Shown here: positions 1-6,216 of the stretch, piece by piece
Layout: each line of letters begins with the position of its first letter
Numbering within the stretch: position 1 is the first letter of the stretch
Assembly (NCBI GenBank): GCA_900545825.1
Contig: URAS01000025.1
Location: 1 to 11,698 of the forward strand
Direction: 5' to 3'
DNA length: 11,698 nt
Origin: an uncultured Actinomyces sp.
Lineage (GTDB): Bacteria; Actinomycetota; Actinomycetes; Actinomycetales; Actinomycetaceae
Program-made: the position numbers and the translations under genes
Notes under the pieces: generated by a model
What the model saw: the letters and a program-made list of their open reading frames with translations, nothing else
What the model was told of the DNA's origin: nothing
Database searches by the model: none

Positions 1-200
1 GCCTGCGCCGCGCTGGGGCGGCGCCGCTTCGCGGTCGGGGCGAACGACGGGGGCGCCGGCTGCTGCGCGGCCGGCGGCGTCGCCCGGACGTTCACCTGCG
101 GCGTCGCCTGCGGTTCACCGACGGCCTGGGCGCCCTCGTTCGGGGAGCGGCGGGGCCGCGGGCGGTGAGCTGCGGGCGGAAATGACGGCGGTTGACCCAT
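1..200 (-). CDS. Partial Pro/Arg-rich protein, possibly a second LCP protein (N-terminus only)
   Basis: An open frame on the minus strand begins with ATG at 200-198 and stays open to the left edge, giving 66 codons with no stop; the 3' part lies outside the window. The start is 3 nt after the TAA of the upstream LCP gene, and a strong AAAGGGG ribosome site sits 6 nt before the ATG, so translational coupling is likely. The visible protein is rich in Pro, Ala, Arg and Gln. It carries a twice-used short motif, PPSFPP (residues 4-9) and PPSFAP (50-55), the second followed by a basic KRRR stretch (58-61). That looks like a disordered cytoplasmic N-terminus ahead of a membrane anchor. Such tails occur on actinobacterial LCP proteins, and the neighbour is an LCP gene, so a second LCP protein is my best guess. 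No catalytic part is visible. I am fairly sure it is a gene and unsure of its function. Confidence 0.7.
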   Translation of the reverse strand, partial: MGQPPSFPPAAHRPRPRRSPNEGAQAVGEPQATPQVNVRATPPAAQQPAPPSFAPTAKRRRPSAAQ

Positions 201-203
201 GCG

Positions 204-1496
204 TTACCCCTTTGCCTCGCACTTTGCGCGTGCTGCCTCGACCGGATCCTCGGTGGAGGCCGGAGCGGACGTTGACGGTTGCGTGCTGGGCGTAGGGGAA
301 GAGGAGGTGGGGGTGGGAGACGCCGATTGCGGCGAATTCGATTCGGGTGCCGACTGCGACGCATTGTTGGCCGCGCTGGGATCGCTGGTCGTGTAGGCCT
401 TCGAGTTGCCATCTTTGACCTCGAAACCGCCCGGCAACGTCGAGTCGGCGGCCAGGACCTGCCACAGCGTGTCGGCCTTCTCGGTAAAGACCACGCGGTT
501 GCGGTCGTACGGGTCCTCGGTGACGGGCGCCGAAAGGAACAGGATGTTCTCGGGCTTCAACTCGCGCAGCGAATAGGCGAGCCCCGACAGGGTCGAGAGG
601 TTCGACAGCGACGTCGACGTCGTCAGCGACGACAGGCCGGCGCGTGCAAAGTTGTAGAGGCTGGGCGCCGACGTCATGAGGTTCTTCGCCATCGCCTCGC
701 GCATCATGATCGACATGATGTGCTGCTGCCGCCCGATGCGCTGGAGGTCGGAGCCGTCGCCGCCCTGGACACCGTGGCGCACACGCGCGTACTGGAGGGC
801 GTCGTGGCCGTTCATCGTGTAGCAGCCGGCCTCGAGGTCGAGGTCGGTGTTCTTGTCGTGCACCGGCTGGTCGACGTAGACGCGGATGCCGCCAAGGGCG
901 TCGATCATCTTGGTGAAGCCGTTGAAGTCGACGACCACATAGTCGTCAATGTGCAGGTGGGTGACGCTTTCGACGGTGGTCAGGGTGCAGCCGACCGCGG
1001 CGTCGGTCGAGCCGTTTTGCCCACCCAACGAGTACGCCCAGTTGAACTGGCCGCGCTGCTGCCTGGTGCTCTGGGTCTCCGACAGCTTGCATGGCGGGAT
1101 CTCGACCATCGTGTCGCGGGGGATGGAGACGACGAGGGCGCTCTTGCGGTCCTTCGCGATGTGGACGATCATCGCCGTGTCCGACCGGTCCGAGTCCTCC
1201 TCGGAGTTGTCGATCTTGTTGCCGGCGCCCTTCCGTGAGTCGGACCCCAGGACGAGGATGTTGACGGCACGGCCCGAATATGAATCCGAGGGCGGACGGT
1301 CAAGCAGCTTGTCGGCGCCCGAGACGTTGACCGACGACTGCAGCGAATGGGCCATGAGAAGCCCGGAGGTCGCAAGGAAGACAATAATCGCCAGCACCGC
1401 TGCCAACACGTACGACAGCCACATGCGGGGCTGGCGCGAGGCAACGAGGTGCTGCGGGTGCACCCAGGCGTCTGGGGTTGACTCGTGTGACGACAT
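204..1496 (-). CDS. LCP (LytR-CpsA-Psr) family wall-glycopolymer ligase
   Basis: A 430-aa protein if started at ATG 1496-1494; the open frame reaches back to 1619 but those 41 residues do not look like LCP sequence. A GAGG lies just upstream of the chosen ATG. Layout: about 25 cytoplasmic residues, one membrane segment (about 28-49), then an external LCP domain. LCP hallmarks seen: GSDSR (84-88), DRSDTAM (103-109), SIPRDT (124-129), FNWAYSLGG (151-159), GFTKMIDALGGI (193-204), YARVRHG (236-242) and GSDLQRIGRQQHI (248-260), including the Arg/Asp residues that bind the lipid pyrophosphate in characterised members. LCP enzymes move undecaprenyl-linked glycans onto peptidoglycan; here the likely substrate is the glycan made by the divergent genes. 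The C-terminus (about 370-415) is a Ser/Pro/Thr/Ala-rich tail with no evident LytR_C domain, ending in a short charged stretch. Family assignment is firm; the exact substrate is inferred. Confidence 0.95.
   Translation of the reverse strand: MSSHESTPDAWVHPQHLVASRQPRMWLSYVLAAVLAIIVFLATSGLLMAHSLQSSVNVSGADKLLDRPPSDSYSGRAVNILVLGSDSRKGAGNKIDNSEEDSDRSDTAMIVHIAKDRKSALVVSIPRDTMVEIPPCKLSETQSTRQQRGQFNWAYSLGGQNGSTDAAVGCTLTTVESVTHLHIDDYVVVDFNGFTKMIDALGGIRVYVDQPVHDKNTDLDLEAGCYTMNGHDALQYARVRHGVQGGDGSDLQRIGRQQHIMSIMMREAMAKNLMTSAPSLYNFARAGLSSLTTSTSLSNLSTLSGLAYSLRELKPENILFLSAPVTEDPYDRNRVVFTEKADTLWQVLAADSTLPGGFEVKDGNSKAYTTSDPSAANNASQSAPESNSPQSASPTPTSSSPTPSTQPSTSAPASTEDPVEAARAKCEAKG
207..213 (-). promoter_or_regulatory. 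Ribosome binding site for the left-edge gene
   Basis: AAAGGGG read on the minus strand, inside the last codons of the LCP gene, 6 nt before the ATG at 200-198. It supports the left-edge frame as a real gene and fixes its start. Confidence 0.6.
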
Positions 1497-1526
1497 ATCC
1501 TCAGCTTTCGATAGGCACTGGCCTTT

Positions 1527-1555
1527 AGCGTACGCGGTGCATAGCGCAAGCGGAA
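1527..1555 (-). promoter_or_regulatory. Weak candidate promoter for the LCP gene
   Basis: On the minus strand, TACGCT (1532-1527) fits the actinobacterial TANNNT -10 pattern. TTCCGC (1555-1550) lies 17 nt upstream as a poor -35. Transcription would start near 1520, leaving a leader of about 24 nt. This rests on pattern matching alone. Confidence 0.25.
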
Positions 1556-1582
1556 TAAACAGGCTTTCCCATTGTTGCCCCG

Positions 1583-1592
1583 TATGCTGGGA
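1583..1592 (+). promoter_or_regulatory. Candidate -10 element (TATGCTGGGA) of rightward unit A
   Basis: TATGCT at 1583-1588 fits the TANNNT -10 pattern, with no convincing -35. The same 10 bases recur at 8260-8269 upstream of another gene in this locus. A start site 6-8 nt downstream would fall at or next to the ATG at 1595, implying a leaderless mRNA. Confidence 0.45.
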
Positions 1593-1594
1593 GA

Positions 1595-2551
1595 ATGAAT
1601 GGAACGACACGCACCCCACGCGTTACCGCCGTGGTCGTTGCCTGGAACCGGGCGTCCATGCTGGGCGACGTGTTGGACGGGTTATCCTTGCAATCGCGCC
1701 CAATTGACCGGGTCGTTGTCGTCGACAATGCCTCGACCGACCAGACGCCGGTCGTGTTGGCTGGTCACCCGCGGGTTGACGAGATCGTGACGATGTCAAC
1801 AAACCTGGGCGGTGCCGGTGGCTTTGCTGCGGGCATCGCGAGGGCGGTTGCCGGCGGCGCCGACCTCGTATGGATTATGGACGACGACACCATCCCCACC
1901 CCCGGCGCCCTCGGGGCGCTGCTGGCCGCGCGCGACGCCTACCCGGGGACCCCGGCGATTCTGGCGGCCCGCGCCGACTGGATCGACGGGCGTGAGCACC
2001 CGATGAATCGCCCACGCTACCGGCCCTTCCTGGGGCGCACCCAGCGACGCCACGCGGCGGCCATTGGGGCCAGGCCGATCCGCACGGCCTCGTTCGTCGC
2101 GATCCTCATCGACGCCCGCGCGATCCGCGAGGAAGGGCTGCCGATGGCCGACTATTTCCTGTGGAACGACGACTTCGAGTACACGGGCCGCCTGTTGCGC
2201 CGTCACGTCGGCCTCTACGTCCCCGCGGCCCGCGTCGAGCACCGGACCAAGGTTTTCGGCAATTCGACGGCCGACCCCGGCGCGCGGTTCGTCAACGAGG
2301 TCCGCAACAAGATCTGGACGTTCACGCGCTCGCGGGCGTTCGGACCGTTGGACCGCGGTGCGTTTATGGGGATGACGGCGCTGCGGTGGGCGCGGCTGCT
2401 CGCGACTTCGCCGAACCGCGCGTCGCTGGCGCCGCAGCTGGTCGCCGGCATCCGGCAGGGCCTCAAGCCGCCGCGTCCGACCGCCGATGTCCTCGCCGAC
2501 ACGCCGGTCGCGGACCAGGTGCGGGCGATCGAGGAGGTCGCTCGTGGCTGA
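1595..2551 (+). CDS. GT2 glycosyltransferase, GlfT1-like (probable galactofuranosyltransferase)
   Basis: A 318-aa soluble GT-A-fold glycosyltransferase. The N-terminal nucleotide-binding strand and VVVDNAS (41-47) are followed by NLGGAGGF (70-77), the metal-binding WIMDDDT (93-99), the acceptor/catalytic motif WNDDFEYTGRL (190-200) and a following His (H216). NxGGAGGF plus a DDD motif is typical of the group containing mycobacterial GlfT1 (about 300 aa), which adds the first galactofuranose residues to a lipid-linked Rha-GlcNAc acceptor; the 'RFVNEVRNKIW' stretch (231-241) also resembles the GlfT1 C-terminal region. The glf gene nearby supports UDP-Galf as donor, though a rhamnosyltransferase role cannot be excluded. 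The ATG has only a GGGAG 1 nt upstream, too close for a normal ribosome site, and sits just after a candidate -10, so leaderless translation is plausible. It overlaps the next gene by 8 nt. Family is sure; donor is inferred. Confidence 0.9.
   Translation: MNGTTRTPRVTAVVVAWNRASMLGDVLDGLSLQSRPIDRVVVVDNASTDQTPVVLAGHPRVDEIVTMSTNLGGAGGFAAGIARAVAGGADLVWIMDDDTIPTPGALGALLAARDAYPGTPAILAARADWIDGREHPMNRPRYRPFLGRTQRRHAAAIGARPIRTASFVAILIDARAIREEGLPMADYFLWNDDFEYTGRLLRRHVGLYVPAARVEHRTKVFGNSTADPGARFVNEVRNKIWTFTRSRAFGPLDRGAFMGMTALRWARLLATSPNRASLAPQLVAGIRQGLKPPRPTADVLADTPVADQVRAIEEVARG
2531..2537 (+). promoter_or_regulatory. Ribosome binding site deciding the start of the second GT2
   Basis: GAGGAGG, 6 nt before GTG 2544. 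It is a near-perfect anti-16S match and favours GTG 2544 over the more upstream in-frame start at 2487. Confidence 0.75.
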
Positions 2552-3356
2552 CTTCTCTGTCCTCATGCCGGTCTACGCGGGGGATCGGGCCGCCTACGTC
2601 GCCGCCGCCCTCGACTCGGTGACGGTGTCGCAGACTCGGCCCCCCAGCGAGGTCGTCGTCGTGGCCGACGGTCCCGTGGGCGACGACATTGAAGACGTCC
2701 TCGCGCGCTACCCGGACATCCACCTGGTCCGGCTGCCGGAGAATCGGGGCCTCACCGAGGCGCTTAACGCCGGGTTGGCCGCGTGCCGCTACGACATCGT
2801 CGCCCGGCAGGACGCCGACGACGTTTCCCAGCCGGACCGCTTCGCCCTCCAGGTGCCGCTCGTCGAGTCGGGCCTCGACCTCGTCGGCTCCGACATCGTC
2901 GAGTTTGGCGAGGACGGCCCGGGGGACCGCCGCGAGATGCCCGTCGACGCTAGCGCGATCGAGGCCGCCCTGCCGCTGCGCGACCCGTTTGCCCACCCGT
3001 CGGTCGTCTACCGCAAGGGCGCCGTCGCCGCGGTCGGCGGCTACGAAGAGCTGGCGGGCATGGAGGACTACTGGCTGTTCGCCCGCATGGTCGCGGCCGG
3101 TGCCCGCTGCGTCAACGTGCCGGCGCCCCTCGTCAACTACCGTGTGGACGCCGGCGCATATTCGCGTCGCGGCGGCTGGCGGCTGCTTCTCACCGAGTAC
3201 CGGATGCAGCAGCGTCTCTATTGGCTGGGCGTGACCGGGGTGGCGGGCTTCCTCCGCAACCTGGCAATCCGTGGCCCCTATCGTCTGATCCCCACGTCGG
3301 TGCGGCGGGTGATCTACCGTGTGGTTGGTCTCAAAGGGCTCTTTAGTAGGTCCTGA
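2544..3356 (+). CDS. GT2 family glycosyltransferase (AmsE-like)
   Basis: A 270-aa cytoplasmic glycosyltransferase from GTG 2544. The frame is open from 2487, but the GAGGAGG site and the standard GT2 opening FSVLMPVY (4-11) right after GTG place the start here. Motifs: VVVVADGP (37-44), NRGLTEALNAG (67-77), the metal-binding DADD (90-93) with the typical QPDRF (96-100), then HPSVVYRK (151-158) and MEDYWLFARM (173-182), whose Glu/Asp are the expected catalytic region. The DPFAHPSVVYRK...GGY..MEDYWL pattern matches the GT2 subgroup annotated as AmsE-like in exopolysaccharide loci. The tail (about 210-270) is basic and amphipathic, suiting loose contact with the inner face of the membrane. It overlaps the upstream GT by 8 nt and is presumably co-translated. 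The sugar donor and linkage cannot be read from the sequence; a rhamnosyl or other hexosyl step in the same lipid-linked glycan is likely. Confidence 0.9.
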   Translation: MADFSVLMPVYAGDRAAYVAAALDSVTVSQTRPPSEVVVVADGPVGDDIEDVLARYPDIHLVRLPENRGLTEALNAGLAACRYDIVARQDADDVSQPDRFALQVPLVESGLDLVGSDIVEFGEDGPGDRREMPVDASAIEAALPLRDPFAHPSVVYRKGAVAAVGGYEELAGMEDYWLFARMVAAGARCVNVPAPLVNYRVDAGAYSRRGGWRLLLTEYRMQQRLYWLGVTGVAGFLRNLAIRGPYRLIPTSVRRVIYRVVGLKGLFSRS

Positions 3357-3369
3357 TCGGCCTCTCCGT

Positions 3370-3382
3370 TAGTATGGTGGGC
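3370..3382 (+). promoter_or_regulatory. Candidate -10 region upstream of glf
   Basis: The 54-bp gap after the second GT holds overlapping TAGTAT (3370-3375) and TATGGT (3373-3378), both fitting TANNNT, followed by GGG as at the other two candidate promoters. No clear -35. Transcription would start about 25-30 nt before the GTG of glf. Confidence 0.4.
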
Positions 3383-3399
3383 GGATATTGCCGGGAAAT

Positions 3400-3405
3400 A
3401 GGAGA
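3400..3405 (+). promoter_or_regulatory. Ribosome binding site of glf
   Basis: AGGAGA, 5 nt before GTG 3411; it fixes the GTG start. Confidence 0.65.
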
Positions 3406-3410
3406 CAACC

Positions 3411-4598
3411 GTGAACGCTGATCTGGTGATTGTGGGCTCCGGGCTCTTCGGGCTCACCATGGCCGAGCGTGCCGCGTCAGATGCGGGAGCCCGCGTCGTC
3501 ATCATCGACAAGCGTAGCCACATTGGGGGCAACGCCTACTCGCACGTCGACCCCGAGACGGGGATCGAGGTCCACACGTACGGCGCCCACCTGTTCCACA
3601 CGTCGAACAAGCGCGTGTGGGAGTACGTCAACCGTTTCACGTCGTTCACGAACTACGTCCACCACGTCTACACGACCGTCGAGGGCGTCGTCTATCCCAT
3701 GCCGGTCAACCTGGGGACGATCAACCAGTTCTTCTCGGCGGCCTATTCGCCCACCCAGGCAAAGGAGCTCGTCGCGTCGCAGTCGGCGAAAATCGATGCC
3801 GACCACGTCGACGACAACTTCCGGACGAAGGGGATTTCGCTCGTCGGCGAGCCGCTGTTCAAGGCGTTTTTCGAGGGCTACACAGCAAAGCAGTGGCAGA
3901 CCGACCCGGAGGAGCTGCCGGCCTCGATCGTCACGCGCCTGCCCGTGCGCTACACGTACGACAACCGCTACTTCAACGACACGTGGGAGGGCCTACCGAC
4001 CGACGGCTATGCCGCGTGGCTTGAGCGGATGGCCGACCACCCGAATATTGAGGTCAAGCTCAACACCGACTTCTTCGACACGTCCCAGCCGTACAACCGC
4101 GACGCGATCGTCGGCAAGGTCCCGGTTGTCTACACCGGCCCGATCGACCGCTACTTCGACTACGCCCAGGGCGAGCTGGCGTGGCGGACGATCGACTTCG
4201 AGACCGAGGTCGTCGACGTCGGTGACTTCCAGGGCACCTCGGTAATGAACTACGGCGACCGCGACATCCCTTACACGCGGATCCACGAGTTCCGTCACTT
4301 CCACCCCGAGCGCGACTATCGCACGGACAAGACGATCATCGCCCGCGAGTATTCGCGTTTCGCGTCGCGCGACGACGAGCCCTACTACCCGGTCAACACG
4401 GATTCCGATCGCGAGAAGCTGCTGGCGTACCGCGACATGGCGGCGAAGGAACCGCACGTCCTCTTCGGTGGGCGACTGGGCACCTACAAGTACCTCGACA
4501 TGCACATGGCGATCGCCTCGGCTCTTTCACGTTACGACGCCATCGTCGGCCCGTATTTGCGGGGCGAGGACAGCGATAAGTGGGGCATCGACGAGTGA
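3411..4598 (+). CDS. glf: UDP-galactopyranose mutase
   Basis: A 395-aa flavoenzyme, the usual length for bacterial Glf. It interconverts UDP-galactopyranose and UDP-galactofuranose in the cytoplasm and so supplies the Galf donor. The N-terminal FAD-binding site is GSGLFG (9-14) with the acidic end of the second strand at IIDKR (31-35) and IGGNAYS (38-44). The family block VHTYGAHLFHTSNKRVW (54-70), the mobile-loop region AKQWQTDPEELP (159-170) with its conserved Trp, RLPVRYTYDNRYF (176-188) with the substrate-binding Arg, YTGPIDRYFDY (241-251) and the FAD-binding GGRLGTYKYLDMH (353-365) are all present and intact. It starts at GTG 3411 behind AGGAGA and ends in a 4-nt GTGA overlap with wzm. 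Its placement beside Wzm/Wzt and GlfT1-like enzymes indicates that a galactofuranose-containing glycan is made and exported here. Confidence 0.97.
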   Translation: MNADLVIVGSGLFGLTMAERAASDAGARVVIIDKRSHIGGNAYSHVDPETGIEVHTYGAHLFHTSNKRVWEYVNRFTSFTNYVHHVYTTVEGVVYPMPVNLGTINQFFSAAYSPTQAKELVASQSAKIDADHVDDNFRTKGISLVGEPLFKAFFEGYTAKQWQTDPEELPASIVTRLPVRYTYDNRYFNDTWEGLPTDGYAAWLERMADHPNIEVKLNTDFFDTSQPYNRDAIVGKVPVVYTGPIDRYFDYAQGELAWRTIDFETEVVDVGDFQGTSVMNYGDRDIPYTRIHEFRHFHPERDYRTDKTIIAREYSRFASRDDEPYYPVNTDSDREKLLAYRDMAAKEPHVLFGGRLGTYKYLDMHMAIASALSRYDAIVGPYLRGEDSDKWGIDE

Positions 4599-5470
4599 GC
4601 GACACCCAGACGATCGATCCGGCCGCCGGGTTTGTCACGCCCGGGCGGTCGCTTGGCCTCATCGAGGTGTTCCGGCGGCGCTACTTGCTGAATCTCCTCG
4701 TCCACAAGGAACTGCGGGTTCGCTATCGCGGGTCGTTCCTCGGGATGCTGTGGTCGTACGCCAAGCCGGCGACCCAGTTCCTCGTGTTCTTCTTCGCGAT
4801 CGGCGTGTTCATGCAGATGAACCGCAACATCCCGAACTATGTCATCTATATGTTCGCGGGCGTCGTCGTCATTAACTACTTCTCCGAGGCGTTCGGCAAC
4901 TGCACGAGGTCGCTGGTCGGGAACCAGGACCTCGTCAAGAAGATTTATCTGCCCCGCCAGCTGTTTCCCTGTTCCAGCGTGGTCGTTGCGATCATCCACT
5001 TCGCTCCCCAGGTGCTCATCCTCCTCGTCGGGGCGTTGGTGTGCGGGTGGCGGCCCGGTCTCTGGAATATCGTCGCGGTCCTTGGCGGCTTCGTCATCGT
5101 CACGGTGTTTGCGTTGGGCCTGGGCCTCTTGGGTGCGGCGCTCAACGTTCTTTATCGCGACATGGAGAACTTTGTTGACCTTATTTTGATGATGGCGACG
5201 TGGATCTCGCCCGTTCTCTACAAGGCCGACATGGTCGAGCGGGTCATCGGCGGCACCGGGTGGATGGTTCTCTACAACCTCAACCCGCTGACCCCGGCGG
5301 TCGAGCTGTTCCACTACGGTTTCTGGTCGCCTACCCGCGGGATCACCGAGGGCGCGACGCCGCACCTTGTCATGTGGTCGTTTATTGCGCTGGCCGTGTC
5401 GTTCGTGTTCCTCCTGCTCGGCGAGGCGACGTTTAGGCATTTCGACGGGCGCTTCGCCCAGGAGCTCTGA
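4595..5470 (+). CDS. wzm: ABC-2 type polysaccharide export permease
   Basis: A 291-aa membrane permease. The chosen start, GTG 4595, overlaps the glf stop (GTGA); an in-frame GTG at 4580 would add five residues. The cytoplasmic N-terminus contains the amphipathic family motif KELRVRYRGSFLGMLWSYAKP (38-58). About six membrane segments follow, near 58-74, 84-104, 127-149, 157-183, 192-210 and 257-276. Other family marks are KKIYLPRQLFP (115-125), LNVLYRDMENFVD (183-195), WISPVLY (203-209) and the NLNPLTPAVELFHYGFW region (228-244). With Wzt it forms the transporter that moves lipid-pyrophosphate-linked glycans out of the cytoplasm, as for O-antigens, teichoic acids (TagG) and mycobacterial galactan (Rv3783). 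The lipid-linked substrate is inferred from context. Confidence 0.93.
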   Translation: MSDTQTIDPAAGFVTPGRSLGLIEVFRRRYLLNLLVHKELRVRYRGSFLGMLWSYAKPATQFLVFFFAIGVFMQMNRNIPNYVIYMFAGVVVINYFSEAFGNCTRSLVGNQDLVKKIYLPRQLFPCSSVVVAIIHFAPQVLILLVGALVCGWRPGLWNIVAVLGGFVIVTVFALGLGLLGAALNVLYRDMENFVDLILMMATWISPVLYKADMVERVIGGTGWMVLYNLNPLTPAVELFHYGFWSPTRGITEGATPHLVMWSFIALAVSFVFLLLGEATFRHFDGRFAQEL

Positions 5471-5474
5471 GCCC

Positions 5475-6215
5475 ATGGCACAGCAGAACAACGAACCCGT
5501 CATCATTGCCGACGACATCGTCAAAGACTTCACGCTGCGCAACACCCACACGCTGAAAGAAATGATCGTGTGGCAGTTCAAGGGCCGCGGCAAGGAGATG
5601 AAGAACCAGTTCCGCGCGATCGACCACGTGAGTTTTACCCTCCACCATGGCGAGACCGTCGGCCTCATCGGGTTTAACGGGTCGGGCAAGTCGACGATGC
5701 TCAAGATGCTCTCGGGCGTCATGCGGCCGTCCTCGGGCGAAATCGGCGTCAAGGGCCGCGTCGCCGGCCTCATCGAGGTCGGCGCGGGCTTCCACCCCGA
5801 CCTGACGGGCCGCGAGAACGTGTTCCTCAACGGCGCGATCCTGGGGATGACGCAGAAGCAGATCGAAGACTCGTTCGACTCGATCCTCGAGTTTTCCGAG
5901 ATCGGCAAGTTCGTCGACACCGAGGTCAAGTTCTATTCCTCCGGCATGTTCTTGCGCCTGGCGTTCTCCGTCGCCGTCCACACGGACCCGGATATCTTCC
6001 TCATCGACGAGATCCTCGCCGTCGGCGACGAGCCGTTCCAGAAGAAGTGCCTGGCGAAGATCGACGAGTTGCGAGAGGCCGGCAAGTCCCTCGTCATCGT
6101 CAGCCACGACCTCGACATGATGCGGCGGTTCTGCGACCGCGGAATCCTCCTCGACCACGGCAAGAAGATCGTCGACGGGACGATCGAGGAGGCCGTCGAG
6201 CGGCTAAGGAGCTAG
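5475..6215 (+). CDS. wzt: ABC transporter ATP-binding subunit for polysaccharide export
   Basis: A 246-aa ATPase starting at ATG 5475, 4 nt after the wzm stop, with AGGAG at 5460-5464; the longer open frame from 5367 only overlaps wzm and is not needed. Walker A is GFNGSGKST (66-74), the signature is YSSGM (154-158) as usual in Wzt/TagH/KpsT ATPases, Walker B is DIFLIDE (173-179) and the switch His is H211. The N-terminal LRNTHTLKEMI (21-31) and GAGFHPDLTGRENVFLNG (103-120) stretches are also typical of polysaccharide exporters. The protein stops about 35 residues after the switch His, so it lacks the C-terminal carbohydrate-binding domain that lets some Wzt proteins recognise capped chain ends. 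It powers export with Wzm, and resembles the short mycobacterial Rv3781 in plan. All catalytic motifs are intact. Confidence 0.95.
   Translation: MAQQNNEPVIIADDIVKDFTLRNTHTLKEMIVWQFKGRGKEMKNQFRAIDHVSFTLHHGETVGLIGFNGSGKSTMLKMLSGVMRPSSGEIGVKGRVAGLIEVGAGFHPDLTGRENVFLNGAILGMTQKQIEDSFDSILEFSEIGKFVDTEVKFYSSGMFLRLAFSVAVHTDPDIFLIDEILAVGDEPFQKKCLAKIDELREAGKSLVIVSHDLDMMRRFCDRGILLDHGKKIVDGTIEEAVERLRS
6206..6211 (+). promoter_or_regulatory. Ribosome binding site for the DUF6541-type gene
   Basis: AAGGAG, overlapping the end of wzt and 5 nt before GTG 6217; supports the GTG start. Confidence 0.6.
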
Positions 6216-6216
6216 C

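Larger units (their letters stand above)
1497..1594. promoter_or_regulatory. Divergent intergenic promoter region
   Basis: A 98-bp gap between the leftward LCP gene and the rightward glycosyltransferase gene, so promoters for both directions must lie here or inside the genes. It is visibly more AT-rich than its surroundings (for example 1553-1559). No gene or strong hairpin is seen. Candidate -10 elements are listed separately. Confidence 0.6.

Noticed and set aside
610..621. 12-bp palindrome GACGTCGACGTC
   Set aside because: It falls inside the LCP coding region at Ser/Thr/Val/Asp codons and is likely a chance result of GC-rich codons.
279..1238. A 319-codon open frame on the plus strand across the LCP gene
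   Set aside because: Its translation is Arg/Val/Gly-rich with no domain, and the opposite strand encodes a full LCP protein.
1497..1619. N-terminal extension of the LCP protein by 41 residues
   Set aside because: It would overlap the divergent promoter region and the start of the first glycosyltransferase. The residues are not LCP-like, and ATG 1496 gives the normal short cytoplasmic end before the membrane segment.
4532..5929. A 465-codon open frame on the minus strand over wzm and wzt
   Set aside because: It is antisense to genes with intact ABC permease and ATPase motifs; no recognisable domain of its own.
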